From a virus: DNA of 48,344 nt. The stretch spans positions 1-48,344 of IMG/VR virus record IMGVR_UViG_3300031521_001847. One strand, 5' to 3'. A model generated the notes under the pieces. It made no database searches, was not told the DNA's origin, and saw only the letters and a list, made by a program, of their open reading frames with translations. Positions 26,400 through 35,212 of this stretch are shown here, in pieces; positions within the stretch are counted from its first letter, which is position 1, and every line of letters starts with the position of its first letter. The translations under genes and the position numbers were made by a program.

Positions 26400-29300
26400 A
26401 TGCCAATTAAAGACACAGATTTCGGAAAATATAAAAGACCAGGTATTTTTATCGAAGAAATTGATAGTAGTATTATAGAACTTCCAGTACAGAATGTTCT
26501 AGTAAATTTAGTTCCTGGTTTTTCTAAAAAAGGTCCTTTTAATACACCAATTTATGTTACAAATCCCAATGAGTTCACTTCTATATTTGGTGATGATGAT
26601 AGAAGGCTAGAAAATAAAGGTTCATTTTTTCACAAAACAGTAAAACAAATGTTGAAAAGTGGACCAGTTTGGGCTCTAAATCTTTTAGCCACAAATCCAA
26701 ATAGAGATAAGGTTGAATGGCAATCTATCTCAGTATCATCACAATATCAAAATGGTAATGTGAATAGTTCAGCATATGAATCATTTTTTAATCGCCAAGA
26801 TTTTTGGGAGAGAGATACAGATGCATTCTTAAATATTGTTAAAGCTAATAATTTTGGTGTTTCTGACAATGAGAGACTTTTTCATATTACCAATATGGGT
26901 GACAAAGATATTACAGTATTTATGTTCAAATCAAGTATTACTGGATTTGATGTTACTGCAGAAGAATGGTATGGTGATAGAACTAAAGTGCCCGCATATA
27001 TTGATTATAGAGAATGGATTTCAGATTATCTTGCTTCTATTGTTATAGTTGCTGGAGATTGGTCAAATTATAAAACATTGAGTAATGATACAACATTTAG
27101 TAAATATTTTAATAAAAATGGTTTAATTAAAACCCAAGTTAACAATTTCTTTAATGAAAGAACTGTTACTATTCTTGGTAAATATGATGTTTCTTTAATA
27201 CCATATTTTAAGGATATAAATAATAAAGATATGTATATTAAGAATATCATTAATAATAATACTGACACAACTGGATTATTCTGTACATATAATGAAGATT
27301 CATTACTAGAAGCAGATTTTAAACTTGGAAATTTAGATATTATAGGTGATGTTATCGCAGGACAAGATATTAGTAATATAAAATTTATGTCATATGATGC
27401 AACCCTTAAAGAAACAATAGTTTATACACAAAAATATTTAGATTCTAGTAATAATGTTATAACCAATAATGTTGATAGTTTGTTGCCATTTGGTAATACT
27501 GATAATAGAACTGGAATATACACAAATGGAAGTACATATGATATTTATTTTGATTCTAGTACTACTACATTTAGTGGTACTGCTGGCACTAATTTACAAG
27601 TTGGATTTTTAGGTGATGTATCATCTCATTTAGTTATGAATGGCGTTATTACACCTGGATTTGTATCAACCGTTGTTACATTAACTGGTGTTTCTTCTGC
27701 ATCAGGTTCAAGATATGACGTTTTATATCTTACAAGTGATAATACTGTTAATATTTTATATGGTGTTGAGACAACGGGAACTGCTATAAAACCAGATTAT
27801 ACATTTAGCTTAGATAGTACTATTATTTTAGGTTATACAAAAATAGTTAATAGTTCAGGTAGTTCAACATTAACTTATTATCCTGTGACTGTAGATGAAT
27901 CTGGATACCTTCCTTTTGATCAAATTCCTGGATATGATGTTATTGCTATTGCGCCTACACCTGACACGTTAGGTGAATTTGTAAGTATTCAGTTTAATGG
28001 AACATCAGGTAAAACTGGAATTTATAATGAATATGGATATCTTAGATCAATGTACGCATTTAATGAAATATATGACAAATTATCTACTCAAAGTGTTATG
28101 ATTGAATTTTCAGGTTTAACATCAGTGACATTTATGGATGGTAATAAAGTGCCTGTTATATCAACATTCCCAATAGATGCAACAACAACAACAAATGCAA
28201 GTATTAAAATTTATGTTGATGGTGCTGATAAATGTGTTTATAATAATAAATTTTTACTTTATTATGTTGATAATGAGTTTTTGTTTAATAATGTAGGAAC
28301 AACTAATACTAATACATTAATAACAAGATACACAGTTGCTGGTGACCTTGCATCTCCATCAAAAGGTGTAGTTGCAACATTTTCTCAATTATACCAGGAT
28401 TATTATAATGGTGTAATAAATAATTTAGATTATTTTTATGTTAATAATAACAGTGGATCTACATCTAAGATTTTTTTAAAAATGTTTTTAGATCAGTCTA
28501 ATATACTTACTGTTAATTTTTTATCAACAATAAATCCTGATACACAATATTCTATATCATTTAGTGATTGGTCTGATATGTATAATTATCATTTGGATAT
28601 TCATTCAAATAGATCAAACTGGGAACAATCTGTTGAAATTGAGGATTGGTTTGGTGATGATCTTAATACTTGTCATCAAATTTGGGTAAATAAAAATAGA
28701 TATTCAGAAATAACAAAAGGTAGTTATTTATCTGCATATTATGATGAAGCATATTATGAAGCGCCAAATGGTGAAGGATATTTAGAAGGTTCTGTACCAA
28801 GAAAATTGACTAGAATCATTAAAGTTCAAAATGATCCAAATAATGTTGATCTTAAAATTCTTTATACAGATGCACCTATTATGATTGAAGATTATAATGT
28901 TGCAGATACAGGATTAACAACTCCTAGCTATCAAACATTTACTTATCCATCAGTTGATGTTTATGTTGATGAATATAAGGCTTTAAAAATTTCTCCATTT
29001 ATTGTGCATACAGATTCTATTCCTAATGGTACAGATGTAAGACAAAATGCAATACTTGATATTATAAATATGGATACTAATCTTGCAAAAGGATTAGCCG
29101 ATAAAAATAAAATATCTTGGAGATATTTAGTTGATTCATTTGGATTAGGACTTGTCCCTATGGATGGATACGGCTCAAAACAACAACTAGCTGATCTTTG
29201 TGGTATGAAATTAAATTGCCTTGGATTTATTAATATGCCAAGCGCAAAAATATTCAAAGAATCAACAAACCCTTCATTTATAGATGATCATGGCTCACTT

Positions 29301-30047
29301 AATTTAGCATATGTTAAAGCCGGTGCTGACGATAGTAAGAATCCTGATTTTTATTATCAATTTGCTCAAAAACATGGCGATTATGATGGTAGAAGTTGTG
29401 TTGGTTATTTCTTTCCATATATTAGAATTTATGATAATGGTATTCCTAAATTTGTTCCACCGTCATCATATGCCGCAACTACTTATATGCAAAAGTTTAC
29501 TTCTAATGTTGCAGGTATGTTACCTTGGACAATTTGCGCAGGTATTACTAATGGTAGAATTCAAAATATCACTAAAACTGAAATGGATTTTACTAATATT
29601 GATCTTGAAAATTTACATTCAATGAATGCCAACCCTATTGTTTATAAAATAAATAATGGATATTGTATCAATGATGATGCATCGGCACAGGTGTTTCCAT
29701 ATAGCTCACTTAGTTTCTTACATTCTAGGGAAGTGCTTATTGAACTTGAAAACCGTATTTATGATATGTTATTGAAATATCAATGGGCGTTTAATACTCC
29801 AGAAATTAGAGCAGAAATCAAATATAGAGCTGATAAAATATGTAAAGATATGCTAGATAATGATGCATTCTATGATTTTAGAAATGTTTGTGATACAACA
29901 AATAATACAGATTATGTTATAGATTTACAAATTGGAGTTCTTGATACTCAAGTTGAAATAATAAAAGGTATGGGAATTATTGTAAATAATATAACAATTA
30001 TGAAGAAGGGTGATATTCAATCTAAGGGCTTTGGTCCAACTAATTAA
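26400..30047 (+). CDS. Contractile tail sheath protein (gp18-like, very large)
   Basis: Main protein of the contractile sheath. The frame is open from 26346, but the typical sheath N-terminus (MPIKDTDFGKYKRPGIFIEE) starts at the ATG at 26400, giving 1,215 residues; T4 gp18 has 659. The N-terminal 150 residues (GPFNTPIYVTNPNEFTSIFG, KQMLKSGPVWALNLL) and the C-terminal 500 residues (DYVIDLQIGVLDTQVEI, VNNITIMKKGD) carry the conserved sheath core. The middle is Ser/Thr/Asn/Gly-rich and beta-rich and looks like large inserted surface domains that would decorate the tail. A strong terminator follows. The kinase and tube genes come next. Confidence 0.88.
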   Translation: MPIKDTDFGKYKRPGIFIEEIDSSIIELPVQNVLVNLVPGFSKKGPFNTPIYVTNPNEFTSIFGDDDRRLENKGSFFHKTVKQMLKSGPVWALNLLATNPNRDKVEWQSISVSSQYQNGNVNSSAYESFFNRQDFWERDTDAFLNIVKANNFGVSDNERLFHITNMGDKDITVFMFKSSITGFDVTAEEWYGDRTKVPAYIDYREWISDYLASIVIVAGDWSNYKTLSNDTTFSKYFNKNGLIKTQVNNFFNERTVTILGKYDVSLIPYFKDINNKDMYIKNIINNNTDTTGLFCTYNEDSLLEADFKLGNLDIIGDVIAGQDISNIKFMSYDATLKETIVYTQKYLDSSNNVITNNVDSLLPFGNTDNRTGIYTNGSTYDIYFDSSTTTFSGTAGTNLQVGFLGDVSSHLVMNGVITPGFVSTVVTLTGVSSASGSRYDVLYLTSDNTVNILYGVETTGTAIKPDYTFSLDSTIILGYTKIVNSSGSSTLTYYPVTVDESGYLPFDQIPGYDVIAIAPTPDTLGEFVSIQFNGTSGKTGIYNEYGYLRSMYAFNEIYDKLSTQSVMIEFSGLTSVTFMDGNKVPVISTFPIDATTTTNASIKIYVDGADKCVYNNKFLLYYVDNEFLFNNVGTTNTNTLITRYTVAGDLASPSKGVVATFSQLYQDYYNGVINNLDYFYVNNNSGSTSKIFLKMFLDQSNILTVNFLSTINPDTQYSISFSDWSDMYNYHLDIHSNRSNWEQSVEIEDWFGDDLNTCHQIWVNKNRYSEITKGSYLSAYYDEAYYEAPNGEGYLEGSVPRKLTRIIKVQNDPNNVDLKILYTDAPIMIEDYNVADTGLTTPSYQTFTYPSVDVYVDEYKALKISPFIVHTDSIPNGTDVRQNAILDIINMDTNLAKGLADKNKISWRYLVDSFGLGLVPMDGYGSKQQLADLCGMKLNCLGFINMPSAKIFKESTNPSFIDDHGSLNLAYVKAGADDSKNPDFYYQFAQKHGDYDGRSCVGYFFPYIRIYDNGIPKFVPPSSYAATTYMQKFTSNVAGMLPWTICAGITNGRIQNITKTEMDFTNIDLENLHSMNANPIVYKINNGYCINDDASAQVFPYSSLSFLHSREVLIELENRIYDMLLKYQWAFNTPEIRAEIKYRADKICKDMLDNDAFYDFRNVCDTTNNTDYVIDLQIGVLDTQVEIIKGMGIIVNNITIMKKGDIQSKGFGPTN

Positions 30048-30062
30048 AAAAGTTATTCATAA

Positions 30063-30094
30063 AAAAAAAGGGAGATAAAATTCTCCCTTTTTTT
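30063..30094 (+). terminator. Intrinsic terminator after the sheath gene
   Basis: 13-bp stem (A7-GGGAGA with TCTCCC-T7, 6-base loop) starting 15 bases after the sheath stop, with a T tract. Confidence 0.85.
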
Positions 30095-30128
30095 ATTTTA
30101 AATAACAAACAAATCTATTTAGAATCTT

Positions 30129-30136
30129 TATAAATA
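30129..30136 (+). promoter_or_regulatory. Candidate late promoter element (TATAAATA)
   Basis: An exact match to the T4 late -10 sequence TATAAATA, 15 bases before the kinase ATG and directly after a terminator. Chance occurrence is possible in this AT-rich DNA. Confidence 0.4.
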
Positions 30137-30151
30137 AGAAAAAGATATTAT

Positions 30152-30760
30152 ATGAATTTAGTAGTGGAAGGAACAGTTGGCTGTGGTAAGACAACTTTTG
30201 GTAAATTTTTATCAGAGAAAATTAATATTAAATTGTATGAAGAATTGGTTAATAGTGATACCCCAATTTTATTAGACAAATTTTATAAAAAACAAAAAAG
30301 ATGGGCATTCGCATTGCAAATTCATTTTTTAAATGAAAGATTTAGAATGATTAAGGAAATTAATAAATTAGAAAGTGGAATTCTTGATAGAAGTATATAT
30401 GGTGATAGTATTTTTGCACAACTTCTTCACGAAGATGATAAAATGTCAAAAGAAGAATATAATACATATAAAACATTACTTAATAATATGCTAGAGCATG
30501 TAAACCAACCACATTTAATGATATACTTAAAATGCTCAACAGAAACAGCAGTACAAAGAATAGCAATAAGAAATAGAGGAATTGAAACTGAAGTTCCAAT
30601 GAATTATTGGATGAGACTAAATTATAAATATGAATCTTGGTATAATGACTATAATCTATCAGAAAAATTATGCCTTAATGTTGATGATTTTAATGTTTTT
30701 GACGAAAAACAAAGAGAAGAATATCTAAATATAGTTATAAATAAATTAAAAGAAATATAA
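30152..30760 (+). CDS. Deoxynucleoside kinase
   Basis: Phosphorylates deoxynucleosides to supply DNA precursors. The P-loop GTVGCGKTT is at 7-15, and the dNK signature ILDRSIYGDSIFA carries D79-R80-S81. Further along are LMIYLKCSTETAVQRI and a lid region with Arg residues (RIAIRNRGIE). Its 202 residues fit the bacterial dAdo/dGuo kinase family. It sits between the sheath and tube genes, each unit having its own terminator or motif, so it is an inserted metabolic gene. The exact base preference is not visible. Confidence 0.85.
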   Translation: MNLVVEGTVGCGKTTFGKFLSEKINIKLYEELVNSDTPILLDKFYKKQKRWAFALQIHFLNERFRMIKEINKLESGILDRSIYGDSIFAQLLHEDDKMSKEEYNTYKTLLNNMLEHVNQPHLMIYLKCSTETAVQRIAIRNRGIETEVPMNYWMRLNYKYESWYNDYNLSEKLCLNVDDFNVFDEKQREEYLNIVINKLKEI

Positions 30761-30924
30761 AAACCTTGTATATATAAATATTTTTTTTTAGATTTTCATT
30801 TTTTTATAAAAATTTATAAAAATTATAGCCCTATATATCAAATTTTAGGAATATTTTTTTATATATCTTATTTATAGAGGAAAGAGATTATTTTTTATAT
30901 ATAGTTAAAAAATAATCAATATAT

Positions 30925-31488
30925 ATGCCATTAGCACACTTTACAACAATTGATTCCCATAGAGAAAAATGGGAGCCTATACATCCTAATTTATTTGAAA
31001 GTACTATCATTTTACCTCAGGTTTTACAATCAATCCATCCAAATGCGACACATTTGCTTTTGGAAAATACCGTTGAGGCTACAATGCCAACTTATCCAAC
31101 ATTGGCAACACAAGAACAAAGATTTAAATATTCTACTCGTATTTTTCCTATGATGCCAGATACAACATCAATAAAAGATATGAAGATTAAATTTAATCTT
31201 AATCAAAATGATGATTATCAAATATTCTGTTTTAAAATGTTAAAAGATTGGTACGATTTAGCTTGGAATAATGAAACAGGAACTCTTCATTATAAGAAAA
31301 ATTTAGTTGGTGATATTATTATACACCAACATGATAAAGAAGGTAAAGTTATTCGTAGAGTAACTTATCATAACGCAATGATGTTAGCATTTTCTGGAAT
31401 GGAATCATTGAATTGGGCATCAGGAACAGAAGTTATGAGCCTTGATACAACCTTCGCCGCAGATTATTGGGAAGATTTTTACTATTAA
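30925..31488 (+). CDS. Tail tube protein (gp19-like)
   Basis: A 187-residue protein of the right size and context for the inner tail tube that stacks as hexamers inside the sheath. It is beta-rich (KYSTRIFPMM, GDIIIHQHDKEGKVIRRVTYHNA) and ends in acidic/aromatic residues. It follows the sheath after the kinase insertion and is closed by its own terminator. The AT-rich leader at 30761-30924 contains several TATATA stretches but no gene. Identification is from fold-like pattern plus location. Confidence 0.75.
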   Translation: MPLAHFTTIDSHREKWEPIHPNLFESTIILPQVLQSIHPNATHLLLENTVEATMPTYPTLATQEQRFKYSTRIFPMMPDTTSIKDMKIKFNLNQNDDYQIFCFKMLKDWYDLAWNNETGTLHYKKNLVGDIIIHQHDKEGKVIRRVTYHNAMMLAFSGMESLNWASGTEVMSLDTTFAADYWEDFYY

Positions 31489-31508
31489 CTCATTATCAAG
31501 TAGTTACA

Positions 31509-31540
31509 AAAAAAAGATATAAGAAATTATATCTTTTTTT
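31509..31540 (+). terminator. Intrinsic terminator after the tail tube gene
   Basis: 14-bp stem with the core GATATAA, loop GAAA, followed by a T tract, 20 bases after the stop codon. Confidence 0.8.
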
Positions 31541-31600
31541 ATTTTTATGATTATTGGGAACAACTTTTCATAATTTTTATACTATATAAAATAAAAAGAT

Positions 31601-32302
31601 ATGGAAAAACAATGTAGAATTTGTGGAAAAGTTAAATATATAAACGAGTTTCACAAGAAAAAAGGTTCATCAGATGGTGTAAGGAATGAATGTAAAGAAT
31701 GTGTAAAAGATATACAAAAAAAATATAAAGAAGCACCTGGAGCTAAAGAGAAGAGAAAAGAATATGATAAGATAAGATATGATGAAAATTCAGATAAAAT
31801 TTTAGAAAGAAAAAAAGAATATCATAAAGAAAATAGAGAAAAAATTTTAATTCAGAAACAACAATATCGAAATGATCCAAATAATGTAGATAGAATTAAA
31901 GATTATATGGAAAGTTATAGAATAGATCATAGGGAAGAATTTAGAGAATATATTAGAAATAATCCAGATATAAATAGTAATGGACAAGCTAGATATAGAG
32001 AACGTCATCCCCATATTATTGCTTGGCGTTCTGTTTTATATTCTACTTTGAAAAGACTTGGAACAGATAAACAAGGTCATACAATAGATATGCTAGGATA
32101 TTCAGCATTGCAACTAAAAGAACATATAGAAACGCAATTTTTACCTGGTATGACTTGGAAGAATCATGGTGAGTGGCATATAGATCATGTTAGACCAGTT
32201 ACTAATTTTTCTACAACTGAAGATGTTAAGATTGTTTGTGCGTTAGAAAATTTACAACCTTTATGGGAGTTTGATAATTTGTCTAAGTCTAATAAGTTTT
32301 AA
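31601..32302 (+). CDS. HNH homing endonuclease with N-terminal zinc ribbon
   Basis: A 233-residue selfish endonuclease. The N-terminal CRICGKVKYINEFHKK with a later CKECV is the zinc ribbon common in phage HNH proteins. A long Lys/Glu helix follows, then HTIDMLGYSALQLKEHIE and the HNH core GEWHIDHVRPVTNF with LENLQPLW. It sits alone between the tail tube terminator and a minus-strand zinc-ribbon gene whose end it meets within 4 bases. Target site unknown. Confidence 0.85.
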   Translation: MEKQCRICGKVKYINEFHKKKGSSDGVRNECKECVKDIQKKYKEAPGAKEKRKEYDKIRYDENSDKILERKKEYHKENREKILIQKQQYRNDPNNVDRIKDYMESYRIDHREEFREYIRNNPDINSNGQARYRERHPHIIAWRSVLYSTLKRLGTDKQGHTIDMLGYSALQLKEHIETQFLPGMTWKNHGEWHIDHVRPVTNFSTTEDVKIVCALENLQPLWEFDNLSKSNKF

Positions 32303-32541
32303 ATTTTATTAATTTTATCTAATTTTAATTTTCTAATTTCTTTAATTGTTGGTTTGTGAGTATGATATCGGATTTCTACGCTAAATTCACAATAGCATTT
32401 AGAGCAATAATAATTAACTAAATTACTTCCAGATAACTCCCCTTCACTATTTATTCCAGCTGATCCTGAGACTCCATTACTAGACATTTCTGCATTTTTG
32501 TTTTGATTGCAGATTGGGCATTCCATTGAGAATATATTCAT
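32299..32541 (-). CDS. Small zinc-ribbon protein
   Basis: An 80-residue protein (or 75 from the internal Met6) with CPICNQ and CSKCYC pairs framing a Gly/Ser/Asn-rich loop, a rubredoxin-like zinc ribbon. The C-terminal tail is basic. It is convergent with the HNH gene with a 4-base overlap. Transcription or translation factor-like roles are possible; function unknown. Confidence 0.55.
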   Translation of the reverse strand: MNIFSMECPICNQNKNAEMSSNGVSGSAGINSEGELSGSNLVNYYCSKCYCEFSVEIRYHTHKPTIKEIRKLKLDKINKI

Positions 32542-32576
32542 TTATTTGTATTAATTTGTAATTTTGTATAAAAAAT

Positions 32577-32599
32577 ATAGAAATAGTTTTAATTTCTAT
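32577..32599. repeat. Inverted repeat in divergent intergenic region
   Basis: ATAGAAAT and ATTTCTAT arms with a 7-base gap lie between the divergent zinc-ribbon and membrane-protein genes. It could be an operator or a weak hairpin; no other evidence. Confidence 0.3.
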
Positions 32600-32724
32600 C
32601 GGTAAAAAACGGCAATCTATCTATAAAAATTGTCAATTCATCTATTTATCAATGTTTTATCAACAACTTATAAAAAAAATTTTCTATATAGATTATAAAA
32701 CAATTTAAAAAACAATTTAATATT

Positions 32725-33078
32725 ATGAAAAAGATGAACACAAAAACGAAAATGATTTTAGCATTTTTTGCAGGGATTTTATTCCTTTTTTTAGTAAATG
32801 TTGGGATGTGTCACAACAGATATGAAAAATTTGAGAATTTTAAAAAAGAAAGATTTGAGATGAGAACTGATCATTTTCAAAATTATAATTTTGAAAATCA
32901 TAATGCAAAAATGAGATATCATGAAATGAGGAGATTTAGAAATTTGAATATGCATGAAAGATTTGTGTTAAAACAAGATAGTATTGTAACATACAATATT
33001 GATTCAGAAAAACCAATAAATGATATTCCAATATTGATAGATGAAGTAGTGGTGATTGGTCATAAAAATTTATTTTAA
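32725..33078 (+). CDS. Small membrane-anchored protein
   Basis: A 117-residue protein. A basic N-terminus precedes a hydrophobic helix at about 9-28 (MILAFFAGILFLFLVNVG), giving a signal anchor. The rest is rich in Arg, His, Met, Phe and Asn and would face the periplasm. It ends in a beta-like stretch (IDEVVVIGHK). Not recognised. It could be an envelope or lysis accessory protein (inner-membrane spanin type) or a superinfection factor. It is closed by an unusually long terminator. Confidence 0.6.
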   Translation: MKKMNTKTKMILAFFAGILFLFLVNVGMCHNRYEKFENFKKERFEMRTDHFQNYNFENHNAKMRYHEMRRFRNLNMHERFVLKQDSIVTYNIDSEKPINDIPILIDEVVVIGHKNLF

Positions 33079-33093
33079 TTAAAATAAATTTTT

Positions 33094-33146
33094 AAAATAA
33101 GGTCCTGACCTAATAATGTAATATTATTAGGTCAGGACCTTATTTT
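33094..33146. terminator. Long bidirectional intrinsic terminator
   Basis: A perfect 24-bp stem (33094-33117 with 33123-33146, loop GTAAT), with core GGTCCTGACC, ending in A4/T4 tracts. It begins 15 bases after the small membrane protein stop and shields the gp26-like gene. Confidence 0.85.
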
Positions 33147-33168
33147 ATGGGGGACATAATTGTTTTAA

Positions 33169-33176
33169 TATATAAA
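33169..33176 (+). promoter_or_regulatory. Candidate late promoter element (TATATAAA)
   Basis: TTTTAATATATAAAG, 17 bases before the gp26-like ATG and just after a terminator, so transcription must restart here. It matches the motif before other virion genes. Confidence 0.5.
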
Positions 33177-33193
33177 GCAAAAAATTAATAAAG

Positions 33194-34147
33194 ATGGCTG
33201 ATAAGTTTAATGATAAGAAAGAAAATGACGCTCTTAAATATTTGAAACAGAATTTTGCGGGTGATAATGATGATTTAGATTCTATAAAAAAAGTTGATTT
33301 GTCCTATTTGGATAATACTCCTTCTAATGAATATATGGTTATACCGCTAGATATTTTACCTTGTGGTATATTTTATAAACCAGGCACAAAGATTAGCATT
33401 AGAGCTGCTAAAGTTCAGGAAGTACAGGCATATTCGGTTGTTGAAGATTCAAATTATTTAGATATAACTGAAAAAATGAATGGTATTTTAAGTTCTTGTG
33501 TAAAATATGTTTATTCTAATGGTATGCAAGGTTCATATAAAGATGTTCGTGATGGTGATAGATTATTTTTAATTTTTATGATTAGAGAGTTAACATTTCC
33601 TGGTGGTAAAAATTTATCAAAGGATGTAACTTGTGAGAATTGTGGTCATGAGTTTAAGATGGAGTTAAGAGCGACTAGTTCTAATAAAGTTCCAAAATCT
33701 TTTGTTAATTATGAGATGCCAAAAAAATTAGAAAAGTTTTTTGATCAACAAGAAAGGGTATTTATATTTAAAATTAGCGGTGTAGATTATAAGTTAGCGC
33801 CTCCAACTATTGGTATTCAAGAAATTTTCTTTGGTAATATTAAAAATAAAATTCAAGGAGATAAAAATCCAAATGTTGCTTTTTTGAAACTTGCTTCATT
33901 TATGCTTCATGATAAAATTAAAATTACAGATGAAGGAATAAAAGCTAAAGAACAAGAATTTAAAAATTTAAGTATGATGACATTTCAAATTTTGAATAAT
34001 GCAGTAGGTCAAATGCTATTTGGTATTAAAGAGATGAAATGTGGTTGTCCATCGTGTGGTCTGGAGGTCCACACAGACATGAGCTTTCCCTCAGGAGCCT
34101 CAAACATTTTCGTTATTCCAGATGCCATTGACGAATATTTTGGATAA
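33194..34147 (+). CDS. gp26-like baseplate hub protein (T4_baseplate family) with zinc ribbon
   Basis: A 317-residue virion or assembly protein. Residues 45-60 (IPLDILPCGIFYKPGT) match the start of the T4 gp26 baseplate family, followed by KISIRAAKVQEVQAY and DGDRLFLIFMIRELTF. Two CxxC pairs (CENCG near 153, CPSCG near 290) suggest a structural zinc. Towards the 3' end (34041-34135) the codons become much more GC-rich and hairpin-forming. It overlaps the next frame and may be coupled to it. Confidence 0.75.
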   Translation: MADKFNDKKENDALKYLKQNFAGDNDDLDSIKKVDLSYLDNTPSNEYMVIPLDILPCGIFYKPGTKISIRAAKVQEVQAYSVVEDSNYLDITEKMNGILSSCVKYVYSNGMQGSYKDVRDGDRLFLIFMIRELTFPGGKNLSKDVTCENCGHEFKMELRATSSNKVPKSFVNYEMPKKLEKFFDQQERVFIFKISGVDYKLAPPTIGIQEIFFGNIKNKIQGDKNPNVAFLKLASFMLHDKIKITDEGIKAKEQEFKNLSMMTFQILNNAVGQMLFGIKEMKCGCPSCGLEVHTDMSFPSGASNIFVIPDAIDEYFG

Positions 34148-34160
34148 TAAATTTGGATTT

Positions 34161-34376
34161 ATGGATATTGAGCATATTGCACCAAGATATATAAATGAAT
34201 TATCTTGGTGGGAATATGAAGAATATGTAACTAGATTGAATGCTAAAATTGAGAGGGAAAATAAGCAGAATCAAGAATCTCAGAAGAATCAGCAAACTCC
34301 TAATATGCCAGATTATTCTAAGAAAATACCAAATATGAGTTCTATGATGAATAATTTTGGAAAATATAAACCTTAA
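34161..34376 (+). CDS. Small protein downstream of the gp26-like gene
   Basis: A 71-residue protein starting at MDIEHIAPRYINELSWWEYE; the frame is also open from an ATG at 34122 that overlaps the gp26-like gene. The aromatic N-terminal motif and Gln/Asn-rich tail resemble short tail-assembly companion proteins. The frame is +1 relative to the upstream gene and stop-free from 34083, so a frameshift fusion cannot be excluded. A terminator follows directly. Confidence 0.55.
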   Translation: MDIEHIAPRYINELSWWEYEEYVTRLNAKIERENKQNQESQKNQQTPNMPDYSKKIPNMSSMMNNFGKYKP

Positions 34377-34378
34377 AT

Positions 34379-34407
34379 AAAAGTCCAATATAAAAAATTG
34401 GACTTTT
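34379..34407 (+). terminator. Intrinsic terminator
   Basis: 11-bp stem (34379-34389 with 34397-34407), core AAGTCCAAT, 7-base loop and T tract directly after the small baseplate-companion gene. Confidence 0.8.
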
Positions 34408-34430
34408 TTAATTTATATATATATATTATT

Positions 34431-34925
34431 ATGTTTACAAAATTTAAAGATTTTTTCAAAACTAATTCACCTTCAACGTCTAAAGAATATTATTCACCAT
34501 CAGGTAGGCGAGAATATACACAAGAAGAGCTTGATAATAATTTATTTAATTCAATATATACTGCTGATTATAATACATTTACTGATATGATAGAAAGAGG
34601 CGCAAATATTAATAAAGTTATACCTGATGGATCTGGACGACCTGAATATACCACATCACCTTTAGAAAAAATTATTTATGGTTGGAGACATAGTGATAGA
34701 GATCAAGTTAAATTTTTAAAATATTTATTTGAATCAGGTGTCAATTTATTTGGTTACAAATATAATGGCGATTTTGATACTGAAGAAATAGATGTTTATA
34801 ACGCTATAAATAAATTGATTCATAAAGAATATAGACAATGTGTTATAGATTCTCTTTTTATGAATTATCCTGATTATATGGAAGAAATAGAATTACGAAA
34901 TAATACAAATAAATATAATTTATAA
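34431..34925 (+). CDS. Ankyrin-repeat-like protein
   Basis: The frame is open from 34398 but that would begin inside the terminator, so I choose the ATG at 34431 (MFTKFKDFFKTN), giving 164 residues. The sequence has ankyrin-like pieces: LFNSIYTADYNTFTDMIERG followed by ANINKVIPDG, and FLKYLFESGVNLFG. These suggest two to three degenerate repeats for protein binding. Partner and role unknown. Confidence 0.65.
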   Translation: MFTKFKDFFKTNSPSTSKEYYSPSGRREYTQEELDNNLFNSIYTADYNTFTDMIERGANINKVIPDGSGRPEYTTSPLEKIIYGWRHSDRDQVKFLKYLFESGVNLFGYKYNGDFDTEEIDVYNAINKLIHKEYRQCVIDSLFMNYPDYMEEIELRNNTNKYNL

Positions 34926-34972
34926 TCTTTTTTGATTATAAATTATAATATATAGATAAAATAATCACAACT

Positions 34973-35197
34973 ATGAAGAAATTAAAAAATTATGATCAAT
35001 TTGTAAAAGAGGCTTTTACATTAACTTTAGATCAGTTGCCTAGTATTGGAGATATTGTTGATAAAGTAGATTGGAAAAAAGGTGAAAAGATTGCATTTAT
35101 AGATTTTAAAGGTATTAAAAATATACCAGTACATATTGCAACGCAAGATACTGAATTAGATTTGGGGACTAATACATTGGAAATAGAGAAAGCATAA
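34973..35197 (+). CDS. Small protein with capsid-targeting-like N-terminus
   Basis: A 74-residue protein beginning MKKLKNYDQFVKE. This N-terminal pattern (Tyr, acidic/amide, Phe, hydrophobic-x-Glu at 11-13) is shared with three unrelated ORFs here and resembles the T4 internal-protein targeting sequence cleaved by the head protease. The remaining 60 residues look beta-rich. It may be a packaged head protein. TATATAGATA lies 14 bases upstream. Function unknown. Confidence 0.6.
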   Translation: MKKLKNYDQFVKEAFTLTLDQLPSIGDIVDKVDWKKGEKIAFIDFKGIKNIPVHIATQDTELDLGTNTLEIEKA

Positions 35198-35212
35198 TTT
35201 ATATATATCTTT

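Noticed and set aside
29311-29625. 104-codon ORF inside the tail sheath gene
   Set aside because: Alternate-frame shadow of conserved sheath sequence with long hydrophobic runs.
34083-34160. Programmed frameshift product as an annotated feature
   Set aside because: The frames would allow a +1 or -2 shift, but no recognised slippery site is present and an internal ATG at 34161 explains the second ORF.
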